A stretch of DNA of 37,382 bases from Phytophthora sp. 'mugwort' (Eukaryota > Oomycota > Peronosporomycetes > Peronosporales > Peronosporaceae), in contig JAUCEF010000136.1 in the NCBI GenBank assembly GCA_033558025.1, positions 1-37,382 of the forward strand. Direction: 5' to 3'. The first letter of the stretch is position 1, and every line of letters starts with the position of its first letter. Positions 19,605 through 27,800 of the stretch are shown one piece after another. A program made the translations under genes and the position numbers. The notes under the pieces were generated by a model. The model ran no database searches. It was not told where the DNA came from and saw only the letters and a program-made list of their open reading frames with translations.

Positions 19605-19967
19605 TTTATATTAATTATTTAATATTAATTTTTAAAATAACAAATATTTAAAAATTTAATATTATAACATTCTTATATTAATTTTTGTCTTATATTGTCT
19701 TATATTGTCTTATATTGTCTTATATTGTCTTATATTGTCTTAAAGGATTAAAATTTTTTAATTTTTAAAAATTCAATTAGTTATTAATAAAAATTTCTTT
19801 GTATCACGAAAAAAAAATATTATTTTTTGAAAAGGATCCCCCCCTAAATATGTTTTTGAATTTTTTGTTGAAAAGATAAATATCTTTTTAACTTAACTAT
19901 TTAAAGATATTTTATCTTTTTATCCTTTTTTTAATTTGTTTATCCTTTTTTTTTTTTAGATCTTTAT
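19605..19967. promoter_or_regulatory. Putative control region upstream of rns
   Basis: This 363-bp gene-free interval precedes rns on the minus strand. It contains a 10-bp tandem array (19685-19742), a run of seven C (19838-19844) that is striking in such AT-rich DNA, and two arms at 19872-19887 and 19913-19929 that each are near-palindromic and complement each other. Long T-runs follow. The combination of repeats, a G/C tract and hairpins is what mitochondrial control regions often look like. That it holds a promoter or origin is inference. Confidence 0.45.
19685..19742. repeat. 10-bp tandem repeat, 5.8 copies
   Basis: The unit TTGTCTTATA is repeated without change five times plus an 8-nt partial copy. 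Read toward rns (minus strand) the unit is TATAAGACAA. The period of about one DNA helical turn and the position about 80 bp upstream of the rns 5' end suggest a protein- or polymerase-binding array, but this is not shown by sequence alone. Confidence 0.95.
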
Positions 19968-20051
19968 TGGAGAAAGTAGGATTTGAACCTACGTAGAAAA
20001 TATTTCAACAAATTTACAGTCTGCCGCTTTTAACCACTCAGCCATTTCTCC
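19968..20051 (-). tRNA. trnY(gua): tRNA-Tyr (GUA)
   Basis: 84-nt type II tRNA with a long variable arm. Acceptor GGAGAAA/TTTCTCC, discriminator A, anticodon loop CTGTAAA giving GUA, T-loop TTCAAAT. Confidence 0.94.
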
Positions 20052-20068
20052 TAAAGATATTTTAAATA

Positions 20069-20140
20069 TGTGATTAATGGGATTTGAACCCATAATATTT
20101 ACTTGGAAGATAAAGGATTTACCAATTAATCTATAATCAC
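20069..20140 (-). tRNA. trnG(ucc): tRNA-Gly (UCC)
   Basis: 72-nt cloverleaf: acceptor GTGATTA/TAATCAC, discriminator A, anticodon stem TTTAT/GTAAA with loop CTTCCAA giving UCC, T-arm ATGGG-TTCAAAT-CCCAT. Confidence 0.94.
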
Positions 20141-20201
20141 GTATATTTTTATTGTTTAAAAAATGTTTATTATTGTTTTAAAAAAGAAAAAGTGGAATAA
20201 A

Positions 20202-20762
20202 TTAATCCACTATTTCATAAGTATCAGGATCTAATCGATCGATATCATCTATACGTTCACCTGTTTCAACATCTAAATAATGAAAATATCTATATAGATT
20301 CAGAGGATTTCCAGATCTTGTAATTTTTCTTTTTGGTGGTTTTGGTAAAGAGTCACTATCTGAATCAAAATTTAAATCAGTTGAAAAATTACTAGGAAAA
20401 TCGCTTGGGAAATTGTCGCTATCAAAAAAAAAAGCATCTAGAAATAAATAAAACAAAAAAGATAAAAAAAAAAAAACGAAAATAGTTGGCATATTATCGT
20501 CAATTCTTTTTAAAATACTTTTAGGTTTTTCTTCTTTTTTTAAAGCAGCTTCCTCAGCCTCAGTCTCTAAATCTATAAAATCTTCTAATAAAGTTATTTC
20601 AAGAGGTAAAAGAATTAAAATAAATTTAAAAATATTTTGAAAAAATTTAGGATGTATTTTTAATATATCTTGTATAATTTTATATAGATTATAAGCAAAA
20701 AATATCCTTTTAATAATGTTAAAAAAAATCATAATTTTTATAAAGAAGTAAATAAATGTCAA
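20202..20762 (-). CDS. Unidentified acidic membrane ORF, 186 residues (orf186)
   Basis: I do not recognise a family. There is a hydrophobic N-terminal region (residues 1-55, one or two helices), then an acidic stretch ETEAEEAALKKEEKP, another membrane helix (TIFVFFFLSFLFYLFLDAFFF, about 91-111), and an Asp/Ser/Phe-rich low-complexity segment (112-138). The hydrophilic tail ends DVETGERIDDIDRLDPDTYEIVD. The acidic, less AT-biased tail is unlike the basic proteins nearby. It lies between trnG(ucc) and trnG(gcc), where related genomes have only tRNAs. Like orf137 it may be lineage-specific or acquired. Met11 is an alternative start. Confidence 0.6.
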   Translation of the reverse strand: MTFIYFFIKIMIFFNIIKRIFFAYNLYKIIQDILKIHPKFFQNIFKFILILLPLEITLLEDFIDLETEAEEAALKKEEKPKSILKRIDDNMPTIFVFFFLSFLFYLFLDAFFFDSDNFPSDFPSNFSTDLNFDSDSDSLPKPPKRKITRSGNPLNLYRYFHYLDVETGERIDDIDRLDPDTYEIVD

Positions 20763-20832
20763 TACTAATATTATTCCCTAATTAAAAAATGGAAATACCA
20801 AATACTGCCTTTGGGTACATTTATTTGAATTA

Positions 20833-20904
20833 AGCAAAAAAAGGGATTTGAACCCTCAACATTAACCTTGGCAAGGTTATACTCTACCATTGAGCTATTT
20901 TTGC
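20833..20904 (-). tRNA. trnG(gcc): tRNA-Gly (GCC)
   Basis: 72-nt cloverleaf: acceptor GCAAAAA/TTTTTGC, discriminator T, anticodon stem TAACC/GGTTA with loop TTGCCAA giving GCC, T-loop TTCAAAT. It is the second Gly isoacceptor. Confidence 0.93.
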
Positions 20905-20917
20905 TAATAAATTATTT

Positions 20918-21445
20918 TTATAATAAAAATAGTGAATTTAATAATAAAAATAATTCATAATGATTTTTTGCATTTGTATGAATAGAAACATCTATTGGAG
21001 GTATATCTTTGAATTTTAAAAATTCAGTTTTTAATTCAAAAAAATCTAAAATATTTCGAATTTGAAAATTTAAAATATTTTGATTTTTAAAATTAAAATT
21101 TATTTTAGTTAAATTTTGAAAAAGAAAAATCAAAATTTTTTCTAAAAAATTAAAAATATTTTTTTTTCTTAAAGTTATTTTACAACCTATAATTGAATTT
21201 TTTTTGATTTTTAAAAAAATATTATTTTTTTTTGATTTTGTTATTATAGGTTTTTGATTTGTTATTAATTTTAAAAGTAAAATTATATTAATTAATTTTT
21301 TTTTTTCAATATTAGCGTTTTTAAAACCAATATTTAAACATATTTTACTTATTTTAGGTATTTCAAATATATTTTTAAAATTTAATTTTGTTAAAAGATC
21401 GTATATAGTAATATTTTGATAATGGATTTGTAAATTTTTTTTCAT
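20918..21445 (-). CDS. rpl5: Large-subunit ribosomal protein L5
   Basis: Binds 5S rRNA or its site on the large subunit central protuberance. The 175-residue protein shows L5 order: FEIPKISKICLNIGFKNA (compare the family's 'PxIxKIVxNxGxGxA'), LKLITNQKPIITKSKKN, IGCKITLRKK (the 'G.xVTLRG' region) and a C-terminal PPIDVSIHTNAKNHYE matching 'G.DIxIVTTAxTDEE'. It follows rpl14 by 6 bp, keeping the spc-operon order. Confidence 0.93.
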   Translation of the reverse strand: MKKNLQIHYQNITIYDLLTKLNFKNIFEIPKISKICLNIGFKNANIEKKKLINIILLLKLITNQKPIITKSKKNNIFLKIKKNSIIGCKITLRKKNIFNFLEKILIFLFQNLTKINFNFKNQNILNFQIRNILDFFELKTEFLKFKDIPPIDVSIHTNAKNHYELFLLLNSLFLL

Positions 21446-21451
21446 ATATTT

Positions 21452-21823
21452 TTATAAAATATTTGAAGCTAATGCTAATATTTTGAAATTTTTTTTCTTC
21501 CGAAATTCAGAAGTAATCGGACCAAATATACGTGTTCCTAGGGGTTTATTTTGATTATTTAAAATAATTATACAATTTTTATCAAATTTTATTATATTAC
21601 CTATTGTACTTTTTTTTTGATATGTTGTATGTATAATTAAAGCTTTAAATAAATCTCCTTTAATTATTTTAATTTTTTTTTTTTGATTTAAACGTAATTT
21701 TTTAGCAGAAATTAAAATTGTATCCCCAATTTTTCCAATTTTTTTTTTATAAATTTTTATACATTGTCCTATTTTAATACCACTATTATCATTTACTTTT
21801 AATTTAGTTTGAATTTGAATCAT
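21452..21823 (-). CDS. rpl14: Large-subunit ribosomal protein L14
   Basis: Large-subunit protein at the subunit interface. The 123-residue length equals the bacterial family. Seen are MIQIQTKLKVNDNSGIKIG at the N-terminus (family 'MIQxxTxLxVADNSGA'), KKGD-like IIKGDLFKALIIHT, and the C-terminal GTRIFGPITSEFR (family 'GTRIFGPVxRELR'). It precedes rpl5 on the minus strand. Confidence 0.96.
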   Translation of the reverse strand: MIQIQTKLKVNDNSGIKIGQCIKIYKKKIGKIGDTILISAKKLRLNQKKKIKIIKGDLFKALIIHTTYQKKSTIGNIIKFDKNCIIILNNQNKPLGTRIFGPITSEFRKKKNFKILALASNIL

Positions 21824-21845
21824 AAATTATATATTAATTTTAAAA

Positions 21846-21917
21846 TGATGAGAGTAGGATTTGAACCTACATCTTCAGATTATGAGCCTGATAAGTTACC
21901 TATTACTCTATCTCATC
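21846..21917 (-). tRNA. trnfM(cau): tRNA-fMet (CAU), initiator
   Basis: 72-nt cloverleaf: acceptor GATGAGA/TCTCATC, discriminator A, anticodon stem TCAGG/TCTGA with loop CTCATAA giving CAU. Among three CAU tRNAs this one has the initiator-like D-arm (TAGAGTAATAGGTAACTT) and the ATCAGGCTCATAATCTGAAG anticodon arm typical of mitochondrial initiators. Confidence 0.8.
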
Positions 21918-21935
21918 TTATATTTTCTTCCTTTT

Positions 21936-22010
21936 TCGGAAGAAAAGGATTTGAACCTTTGATCTTCTGTTCCCAAAACAGACGCATTAGCCAGACTATG
22001 CTACCTTCCG
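21936..22010 (-). tRNA. trnP(ugg): tRNA-Pro (UGG)
   Basis: 75-nt cloverleaf: acceptor CGGAAGG/TCTTCCG, discriminator A, anticodon stem TCTGT/ACAGA with loop TTTGGGA giving UGG, T-arm AAAGG-TTCAAAT-CCTTT. Confidence 0.94.
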
Positions 22011-22022
22011 TTTAAAGATAAT

Positions 22023-22094
22023 TAATGATGGTAGGATTTGAACCTACAACATTAGGATTATGATTCCCACGCTCTACCATTAAACTACATCATC
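22023..22094 (-). tRNA. trnM(cau): tRNA-Met (CAU), probable elongator
   Basis: 72-nt cloverleaf: acceptor GATGATG/CATCATT (terminal G-U), discriminator A, anticodon stem TGGGA/TCCTA with loop ATCATAA giving CAU. It is assigned as the elongator by elimination: the copy at 21846 looks initiator-like and that at 29429 resembles tRNA-Ile(CAU). Confidence 0.7.
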
Positions 22095-22118
22095 TTATTA
22101 ATACTTTATTAATAAAAT

Positions 22119-22207
22119 AAGTCGAAGTGGGATTTGAACCCACGAGTTAATAAATTAACTGATAGTTTAGCAAACTACTGCCTTAAACCTGACTTGGCTA
22201 TTCGACC
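22119..22207 (-). tRNA. trnS(gcu): tRNA-Ser (GCU)
   Basis: 89-nt type II tRNA with a long variable arm. Acceptor GGTCGAA/TTCGACT (terminal G-U), anticodon stem GTAGT/ACTAT with loop TTGCTAA giving GCU, T-arm GTGGG-TTCAAAT-CCCAC. Confidence 0.93.
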
Positions 22208-22219
22208 TAAAATATAAAA

Positions 22220-22291
22220 CTTCTTTGATAGGATTTGAACCTACAACCTAATGGTTAACAGCCATTTGCTCTACCGTTGAGCTACAAAGAA
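22220..22291 (-). tRNA. trnN(guu): tRNA-Asn (GUU)
   Basis: 72-nt cloverleaf: acceptor TTCTTTG/CAAAGAA, discriminator G, anticodon stem AATGG/CCATT with loop CTGTTAA giving GUU. It lies about 20 bp downstream of the rnl 3' end. Confidence 0.95.
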
Positions 22292-22311
22292 ATAATTATA
22301 TTTTAATTTTT

Positions 22312-22601
22312 AAAACTTTTAGTATTTTTAAGCTAAATATTTTACAATACTTATACTTAAAACCTATTAATGTAATCATCTTTTACAGTTTTTATATGAA
22401 AAATTTTTAAGAATGGTTTCTTACTTAGATGCTTTCAGTAATTATCCAAAATAAATTTAGCTACTCGGCTATGCCTCTCAACAACCGATACACCAGAGAT
22501 TTACCCTTCTCGGTCCTCTCGTACTAGAGTTAGATTCTTGCATTTTTCAAAATATCTATAGAAGATAGGAACCAAACTGTCTCACGACGTTCTAAACCCA
22601 A

Positions 22602-22641
<40 letters not shown>

Positions 22642-22719
22642 AACCTTCTTCAGCTCCAGGATGTGATGAGTCGACATCGAGGTGCCAAACGACTCCGTCG
22701 ATAGGAGCTCTTAGGAGTC

Positions 22720-22762
<43 letters not shown>

Positions 22763-23198
22763 AATCTTTCCACAAAGAATTATCGGATCACTATGACCGA
22801 CTTTCGTCCCTGTTTGATATGTCTATCTTACAGTCAAGCAAGCTTTTACCATTATGCTCTACAATTGATAATATTATCCAATTTGAGCTTACCTTTGTAC
22901 ACCTCCGTTACTCTTTAGGAGGTGACCGCCCCAGTCAAACTACCAACCATACAATGTCTATTTAAAAAATATTAGTTATTTATTTTAATAAGAGTGGTAT
23001 TTCAAGAATATCTATACAATTTACTAGCGTAAAGGTTTAAAAGATTACCACTTATACTACACATATTAGATAAAATAACAATATAAAGATGTAGTAAAGG
23101 TTCACGGGGTCTTTCCGTCTAACTATAGAAAATCCGCATCTTCACGGATAATTCAAATTCACTGAGTCTATATTGGAGACAGCGGGGATGTCGTTACA

Positions 23199-23255
<57 letters not shown>

Positions 23256-23313
23256 GAGTTACGGCCGCCGTTTACTGGGACTTCCATTTAATGCGCAAAC
23301 ATTTCCTTTTAAT

Positions 23314-23351
<38 letters not shown>

Positions 23352-24950
23352 GTTACCATTTAGCAGAGTCCTAAGTTTTTATTAAACAGTCGCAACCCCC
23401 TATTTTGTGACACCTAATTATTAAAAATAATTAGGTACTTTTTATCCCGAAGTTACAAAGTCATTTTGCCGAGTTCCTTCAATATAGTTCTCTCATTCAC
23501 CTTAGTCTACTCGACCTATCCACCTGTGTCGGTTTAGGGTACGGTTTTTAATTAAAAAAGCTATTTCCTGAAAAATTAAAAATTTTTGTCACTTTTTTAA
23601 AAAAATTTAATTTAAAAATTATCCCATCAAAATCTGCTTTCGTCAAATCTTTCTTAGGGGCCGTTTCACTCTATGTAATACATCTTAACATAGAAACCCT
23701 TGGATTTACGGTGATAACGATTTATATTCGTTATTTTTTGTTACTAATGCCAGCATTTTCTTTTCTGATATCTTCAACATATTTCACAATATATCTTTAT
23801 TAACATACAGAATGTTCCGCTACCGTTTTATTAAAAATAAAACTTGCCGCTTCGGTAAATTTCTTAAGTCTCGATACATTTTAGGCGCAAAAAAACTAGA
23901 CCAATGAGCTATTACGCTTTCTTTAAAGGATGGCTGCTTCCAAGCCTACCTATGGGTTGTAATCATTTTTTCACTTCCTTTTTCACTTAGAATATTATTT
24001 AGAGACCTTAGCGATCAATCTGGGCTGTTTCCCTTTTGACAAAAGACCTTAGCGCCTAATGTCTGTCTATTTAAATTACTTTTTTTTGTATTCGGAGTTT
24101 CCAAGAATTCAGTAAGTTTTTACACCCCCTAGCTCAATGAGTGCTCTACCCCAAAAAAAGATTTTAAATGCTCTACTTCAATAGATTTCGCGGAAAACCA
24201 GCTATCTCTGAGTTTGATTAGCCTTTCACTCCTAACCACAAATCATCTCCATATTTTGCCACATATGTGAGTTCGATCCTTCAAATAGTTTTACCTATTT
24301 TTCAATCTGTTCATGGTTAGATCACTCAGTTTCGGGTCTTATTTATATAACTAAAAAGCTTTTTAAAACTTGATTTATCTACGCCTACTTTATTAAATTA
24401 AGCTTGCTATAAAAATAAACTTGCTGGCCCATTATGCAAAAGGTACACTGTTACTTTTTAAAAAAGTTTCAATTGATTGTTAACATTAAGTTTCAGAATT
24501 ATTTCAAACTCAAAAGTTCTTTTTCACCTTTCCTTTACAGTACTTGTCCACTATCGATCATTAATTTTTAAAAGGTTTTGAGGGTGGTTCCCCAATATTC
24601 AAAAAGGCTTACACATAACCCTTTTTACTATTATAAAAACAATTATTATTCTACAGGACTTTCACCTTTTTAAGTAAATTTTTCAAAATTTTTCAAATAT
24701 TTTTTTATTTTTATAAACCTAATTTCCATTTTCACTCGTCATTACTAACGGAATCTCGTTTGATTTTTTTAACAGTTACTTAGATATTTCAATTCACTGT
24801 TTTTAAAATTTTCACAAAAAAAAAGTTTTCTTTAGGAAATTTTTATTTCAAAATAAAATATTATTTAATAAAACTTTTCGCATTTTTTACGTCCTAAAAA
24901 TCAAATTAATGCCAAGGCATCCACTTAATGCTTTTATTATTATTTATACT
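22312..24950 (-). rRNA. rnl: Large-subunit ribosomal RNA
   Basis: About 2.6 kb with bacterial 23S landmarks, read on the minus strand. The 5' part has GGATGCCTTGGCATTAA. Later come the peptidyl-transferase region (GGAGTTTAAGT-type helices, GTTTGGCACCTCGATGTCG and GGATAACAGGCTGA) and the sarcin-ricin loop AGTACGAGAGGA near the 3' end. Domains appear complete and I see no intron in the conserved core. Ends are approximate. The 5' end lies within about 25 bp of the rps4 C-terminal piece. Confidence 0.97.
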
Positions 24951-24975
24951 TAAACCATATAAATGGTTTAAATTT

Positions 24976-25728
24976 TTATTTTTTTTTCAAATATTCATTA
25001 ATTAATTTTAAATTTAAATGAAAAGGATATAAAATTGTTTTATAAGAAGGTTCTTTAAAAAACATACCTGTTTTTATTTTTTTATTTCTATGTAAATAAG
25101 AAGTTATTAAAGGTTTTGATGGTTTTTTTTCACCTAAAATATAATAAATATTATTTTTATAAGAATATTTGTTATTTTTTTGATAAGGATATTTATTATA
25201 ACGTTTATAAGAAGAAGAATATTTATTCTTTTCTTGATTAAAATGCTGTTTATAAAATTTTTTATCTCCTTTCAAACTATTATTTTTTTGAAAATTTCTA
25301 GTTCTTTGAAAACCTTCATTTTTTTGAAAATTTCTATTTTTTTGAAAACCTTCATTTTTTTGAAAATTTCTATTTTTTTGAAAATTTCTATTTTTTTGAA
25401 AACCTTCATTTTTTTGAAAATTTCTATTTTTTTGAAAACCTTCATTTTTTTGAAAATTTCTATTTTTTTGAAAACCTTCATTTTTTTGAAAATTTCTAGT
25501 TCTTTGAAAACCTTCATTTTTTTGAAAATTTCTAGTTCTTTGAAAATCTTCGTTTTTTTGAAAATTTCTAGTTCTTTGAAAATCTTCGTTTTTTTGAGAA
25601 TTTTTATTTTTTTGAAAATTTCTATTTTTTTGAAAACCTTCGTTTTTTTGAGAATTTCTATTTTTTTGAAAACCCTCGTTTTTTTGAGAATTTTTATTTC
25701 TTTGAAAATTTTTATTATCCTTTTGCAT
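24976..25728 (-). CDS. rps4: C-terminal piece of ribosomal protein S4, fused behind hexapeptide repeats
   Basis: A 250-residue frame that starts 3 bp past the stop of the upstream rps4 ORF, in a different frame. Residues 8-151 are 24 tandem hexapeptides of the FQKNEG/FQKNRN type, extremely rich in Asn, Gln, Lys and Phe. The last 43 residues read SYLHRNKKIKTGMFFKEP, then YPFHLNLKLINEYLKKK. This aligns with the C-terminal tail of bacterial S4 ('WLEVD..KMEGTFKRKP...INEHLIVELYSK'), precisely the part missing from the upstream ORF. I infer that S4 is made as two polypeptides, or joined by frameshifting. The repeat region could be removed or tolerated on the ribosome surface. Confidence 0.7.
   Translation of the reverse strand: MQKDNKNFQRNKNSQKNEGFQKNRNSQKNEGFQKNRNFQKNKNSQKNEDFQRTRNFQKNEDFQRTRNFQKNEGFQRTRNFQKNEGFQKNRNFQKNEGFQKNRNFQKNEGFQKNRNFQKNRNFQKNEGFQKNRNFQKNEGFQRTRNFQKNNSLKGDKKFYKQHFNQEKNKYSSSYKRYNKYPYQKNNKYSYKNNIYYILGEKKPSKPLITSYLHRNKKIKTGMFFKEPSYKTILYPFHLNLKLINEYLKKK
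25276..25707 (-). repeat. 18-bp tandem repeat, 24 units, inside the rps4 C-terminal ORF
   Basis: 432 bp made of 24 units of 18 bp. Most units alternate to give a 36-bp higher-order period (FQKNEG then FQKNRN). Outer copies near the ORF 5' end are more varied (SQKNEG, FQRTRN, SQKNED, FQRNKN) and central copies are nearly identical, as expected from unequal crossover or slippage. All units keep the frame. Confidence 0.95.
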
Positions 25729-25730
25729 AT

Positions 25731-26192
25731 TTATTTAATAATATGAATAATATCACCTTTATGTAATATAAAATTAGATTTACTTATAATTTTATTATTA
25801 ACCTTAATTTTTTTATGATTAATTAATTGTTTTGCTTGAAAAATAGTTTTAACTAATTTTAATCTTACAAGATTTATATCTAAGCGACTTTCTAATAAAA
25901 TTACAAATTTTTTAAAGATATTTATTTTATTATCTTTTTTTAATAATTTTTGAAATAAATTTTTTAATTGATATTCATGAATACATCCATAAAAATTCCG
26001 AAATTGTTGTTTTTCAAATAATCTTTTTTGAAAAAATTTTTTACGTTTTTCAGGTTTTATTTCTTTTCGATATCTTAATTTTTTTTTAAATAAATTCCAT
26101 TTTTTTGATTTTAATTTTAATAAGTTTAAATTTTTATGTATGTTCCTATTATTTTGAAAACATATTTTATTTCTCGGTCTTAATTTATTCAT
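25731..26192 (-). CDS. rps4: Small-subunit ribosomal protein S4, N-terminal and S4-domain piece
   Basis: Primary rRNA-binding protein of the small-subunit body. The 153-residue ORF has the basic N-terminus (MNKLRPRNKICF), the helical region around KQQFRNFYGCIHEYQLKNLF, and the S4 RNA-binding domain LESRLDINLVRLKLVKTIFQAKQLINHKKIKVNNK (from about residue 98), ending GDIIHIIK. Bacterial S4 continues about 45 residues beyond this point. That missing tail is found in the next ORF. It follows rps2 by 8 bp. Confidence 0.92.
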   Translation of the reverse strand: MNKLRPRNKICFQNNRNIHKNLNLLKLKSKKWNLFKKKLRYRKEIKPEKRKKFFQKRLFEKQQFRNFYGCIHEYQLKNLFQKLLKKDNKINIFKKFVILLESRLDINLVRLKLVKTIFQAKQLINHKKIKVNNKIISKSNFILHKGDIIHIIK

Positions 26193-26200
26193 CTTATTTA

Positions 26201-26794
26201 TTAAAATATTTTACGTAATAAATACATTAAAGTATATATTGATTGAATATTTTTAGAATTCATTACTACAGGATAATTAATATTTTGTATAGTTTGACTT
26301 GTATTTACTAATGAAATAGTAGGAATTTTTAAAACAGAAAGTTCTTGATTTAAAAAAGTATCTTTTACAGAACTTTTTATAACTAAAATTAATTTAATTT
26401 CATTTTCTTTTAATAAATAATTAATTATCTTATTAAATGTTGTATTCATAATTTTATTAGTAATTAAACCATTTACCCATTCTTTTGTAAAAAAAATGAT
26501 ATTTGGATTTTTTTTTATAAAAGATGTAGTTAATAAAAATTTAATTTCATTATCATTCCCTATTATTAAAATTTTTTCATTTTTTTTTAATATAATTTTA
26601 GTTAAATTAAATATACGTTTTAAAAAAAATGAAACATTTTTTAAATTAATTATAGTATAATCATGTCTACTTCCAAATATAAAAGATAATAATTCTTTAT
26701 TTGTATCTATTAAAGATTCTCCATACATATTTTTTGATTTAAATAATAAATTTAATAAAATATTATTATGTTTTTTTTTTTTTTTTTGTATCAT
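26201..26794 (-). CDS. rps2: Small-subunit ribosomal protein S2
   Basis: Late-binding small-subunit protein. The 197-residue protein shows S2 order: LLFKSKNMYGES at the N-terminus (the 'AGVHFGH' region, diverged), FFTKEWVNGLITN (family 'RWLGGxLTN'), and ELSVLKIPTISLVNTSQ followed by INYPVVMNSKNIQSI (family 'EAxxLxIPxIAlvDTNxxPxxIDYxIPxNDDxxxSI'). It is shorter than bacterial S2, lacking most of the coiled-coil insertion. It sits in the spc/alpha-operon remnant between rpl6 and rps4. Confidence 0.94.
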   Translation of the reverse strand: MIQKKKKKHNNILLNLLFKSKNMYGESLIDTNKELLSFIFGSRHDYTIINLKNVSFFLKRIFNLTKIILKKNEKILIIGNDNEIKFLLTTSFIKKNPNIIFFTKEWVNGLITNKIMNTTFNKIINYLLKENEIKLILVIKSSVKDTFLNQELSVLKIPTISLVNTSQTIQNINYPVVMNSKNIQSIYTLMYLLRKIF

Positions 26795-26800
26795 ATTTAA

Positions 26801-27406
26801 TTATTTTTTACTTTTTTTTCCCTCTTTTTGTAAAATTTTTTCATTTTTTAATAATAAACCTTTTCCTTTATATGGTTCAGGTTTTTTATGATTTTTAATA
26901 TAATGTACAAATTGATGTAAAAAAATATAATCGATACTACTAAAAATTAAAGTATTTGTTTGATTAATAATTTCAATATTTAATGGAATTGGAATTCTAA
27001 TATTATGACTAAAACCTAATTTTAAAATTAAAGTATTATTTTCAATAAAAGCTTTAAAACCTATACCTTTTAATATTAAATTAATTTTAAAACCTTGTAA
27101 AACACCTTTTATTTTTATTTTTATTAATTTATTGTATAAATTTAAAATACTTTTTTTTTTTTTATTTTTATTAACAATAATTAATAATTTATTTTTTTTT
27201 ATAAAAAAATATAAATCATTAATTATTGTTAAAGATAATAAACCTAAAGATGTTTCAAAAAAAATTATTTTATTATTACTATAAATTTTTAAATCTGTTG
27301 GAAAAATAAAAGTTTTATCAATAAAAAATAAATTAATATTTCCTAAAGAACTTTTAAAAAAATTTTTATTTTTTAATTTAACATTTTTTTTTATTATTTT
27401 TATCAT
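26801..27406 (-). CDS. rpl6: Large-subunit ribosomal protein L6
   Basis: Large-subunit protein near the factor-binding site. The 201-residue protein has the two repeated L6 folds. GFKAFIENNTLILKLGFSHNIRIPIP matches the 'GVGYRAxxxGxxLxLxLGxSHPVxxxIP' region, and the C-terminal KKPEPYKGKGLLLKNEKILQKEGKKSKK matches 'R.PEPYKGKGIRY..E.I..K.GK.'. It lies directly after rps8 by 6 bp, as in the bacterial spc operon. Confidence 0.95.
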   Translation of the reverse strand: MIKIIKKNVKLKNKNFFKSSLGNINLFFIDKTFIFPTDLKIYSNNKIIFFETSLGLLSLTIINDLYFFIKKNKLLIIVNKNKKKKSILNLYNKLIKIKIKGVLQGFKINLILKGIGFKAFIENNTLILKLGFSHNIRIPIPLNIEIINQTNTLIFSSIDYIFLHQFVHYIKNHKKPEPYKGKGLLLKNEKILQKEGKKSKK

Positions 27407-27412
27407 AATTTT

Positions 27413-27793
27413 TTAAATAATTTTACAAATCAATTCACCACCAACATTTAATTTTTTAGCTTGTAAATCTGTTAAAATACCAATAGATGTTGAAAGAATA
27501 TAAAATCCTGTTTTTTTTTTATATAAATCCTTATTAGCAATATATAAACGTTTTCCCGGTTTTGATAAACGTTTTATTTCAGTAATAACTGCTTTATTTT
27601 TTCTATATTTTAAATAAATCTCTAATTGATTTTTGGAATTTATCTTATAACTTTTTATAAAACCTTCTTTAATTAAGATATTTAAAATATTTATACTTTG
27701 TTTTGATTTTTGTTGTACTATTTTTGATTTTTTTACTAAATAACCATTTTTTATTTTTGAAAATAAATTGGAAAGAGTATCTGTTATAATCAT
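27413..27793 (-). CDS. rps8: Small-subunit ribosomal protein S8
   Basis: Central-domain rRNA-binding protein. The 126-residue protein has TDTLSNLFSKIKNGYLVKKS at the N-terminus (family 'TDPIADMLTRIRNA'), ILNILIKEGFIKSY, SKPGKRLYIANKDL and the C-terminal GFYILSTSIGILTDLQAKKLNVGGELICKI ('G..I.STS.GVMTD..AR....GGE.L..V'). Length matches bacterial S8. It keeps the spc order rps14-rps8-rpl6. Confidence 0.97.
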   Translation of the reverse strand: MIITDTLSNLFSKIKNGYLVKKSKIVQQKSKQSINILNILIKEGFIKSYKINSKNQLEIYLKYRKNKAVITEIKRLSKPGKRLYIANKDLYKKKTGFYILSTSIGILTDLQAKKLNVGGELICKII

Positions 27794-27800
27794 AATTAAA

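Noticed and set aside
21809..22015. 68-codon plus-strand ORF across trnfM and trnP
   Set aside because: It covers two tRNA genes in antisense, so it is a chance frame.
25276..25707. Regular 36-bp periodicity suggesting a CRISPR array
   Set aside because: Units are contiguous without unique spacers, encode a continuous peptide, and lie in mitochondrial DNA. It is a coding tandem repeat.
25180..25746. Long plus-strand ORF (188 codons) of Phe/Leu/Ile/Ser repeats
   Set aside because: It is the antisense of the 18-bp repeat array. Repeats keep several frames open, and the minus frame has the S4-like tail, so the plus frame is a shadow.
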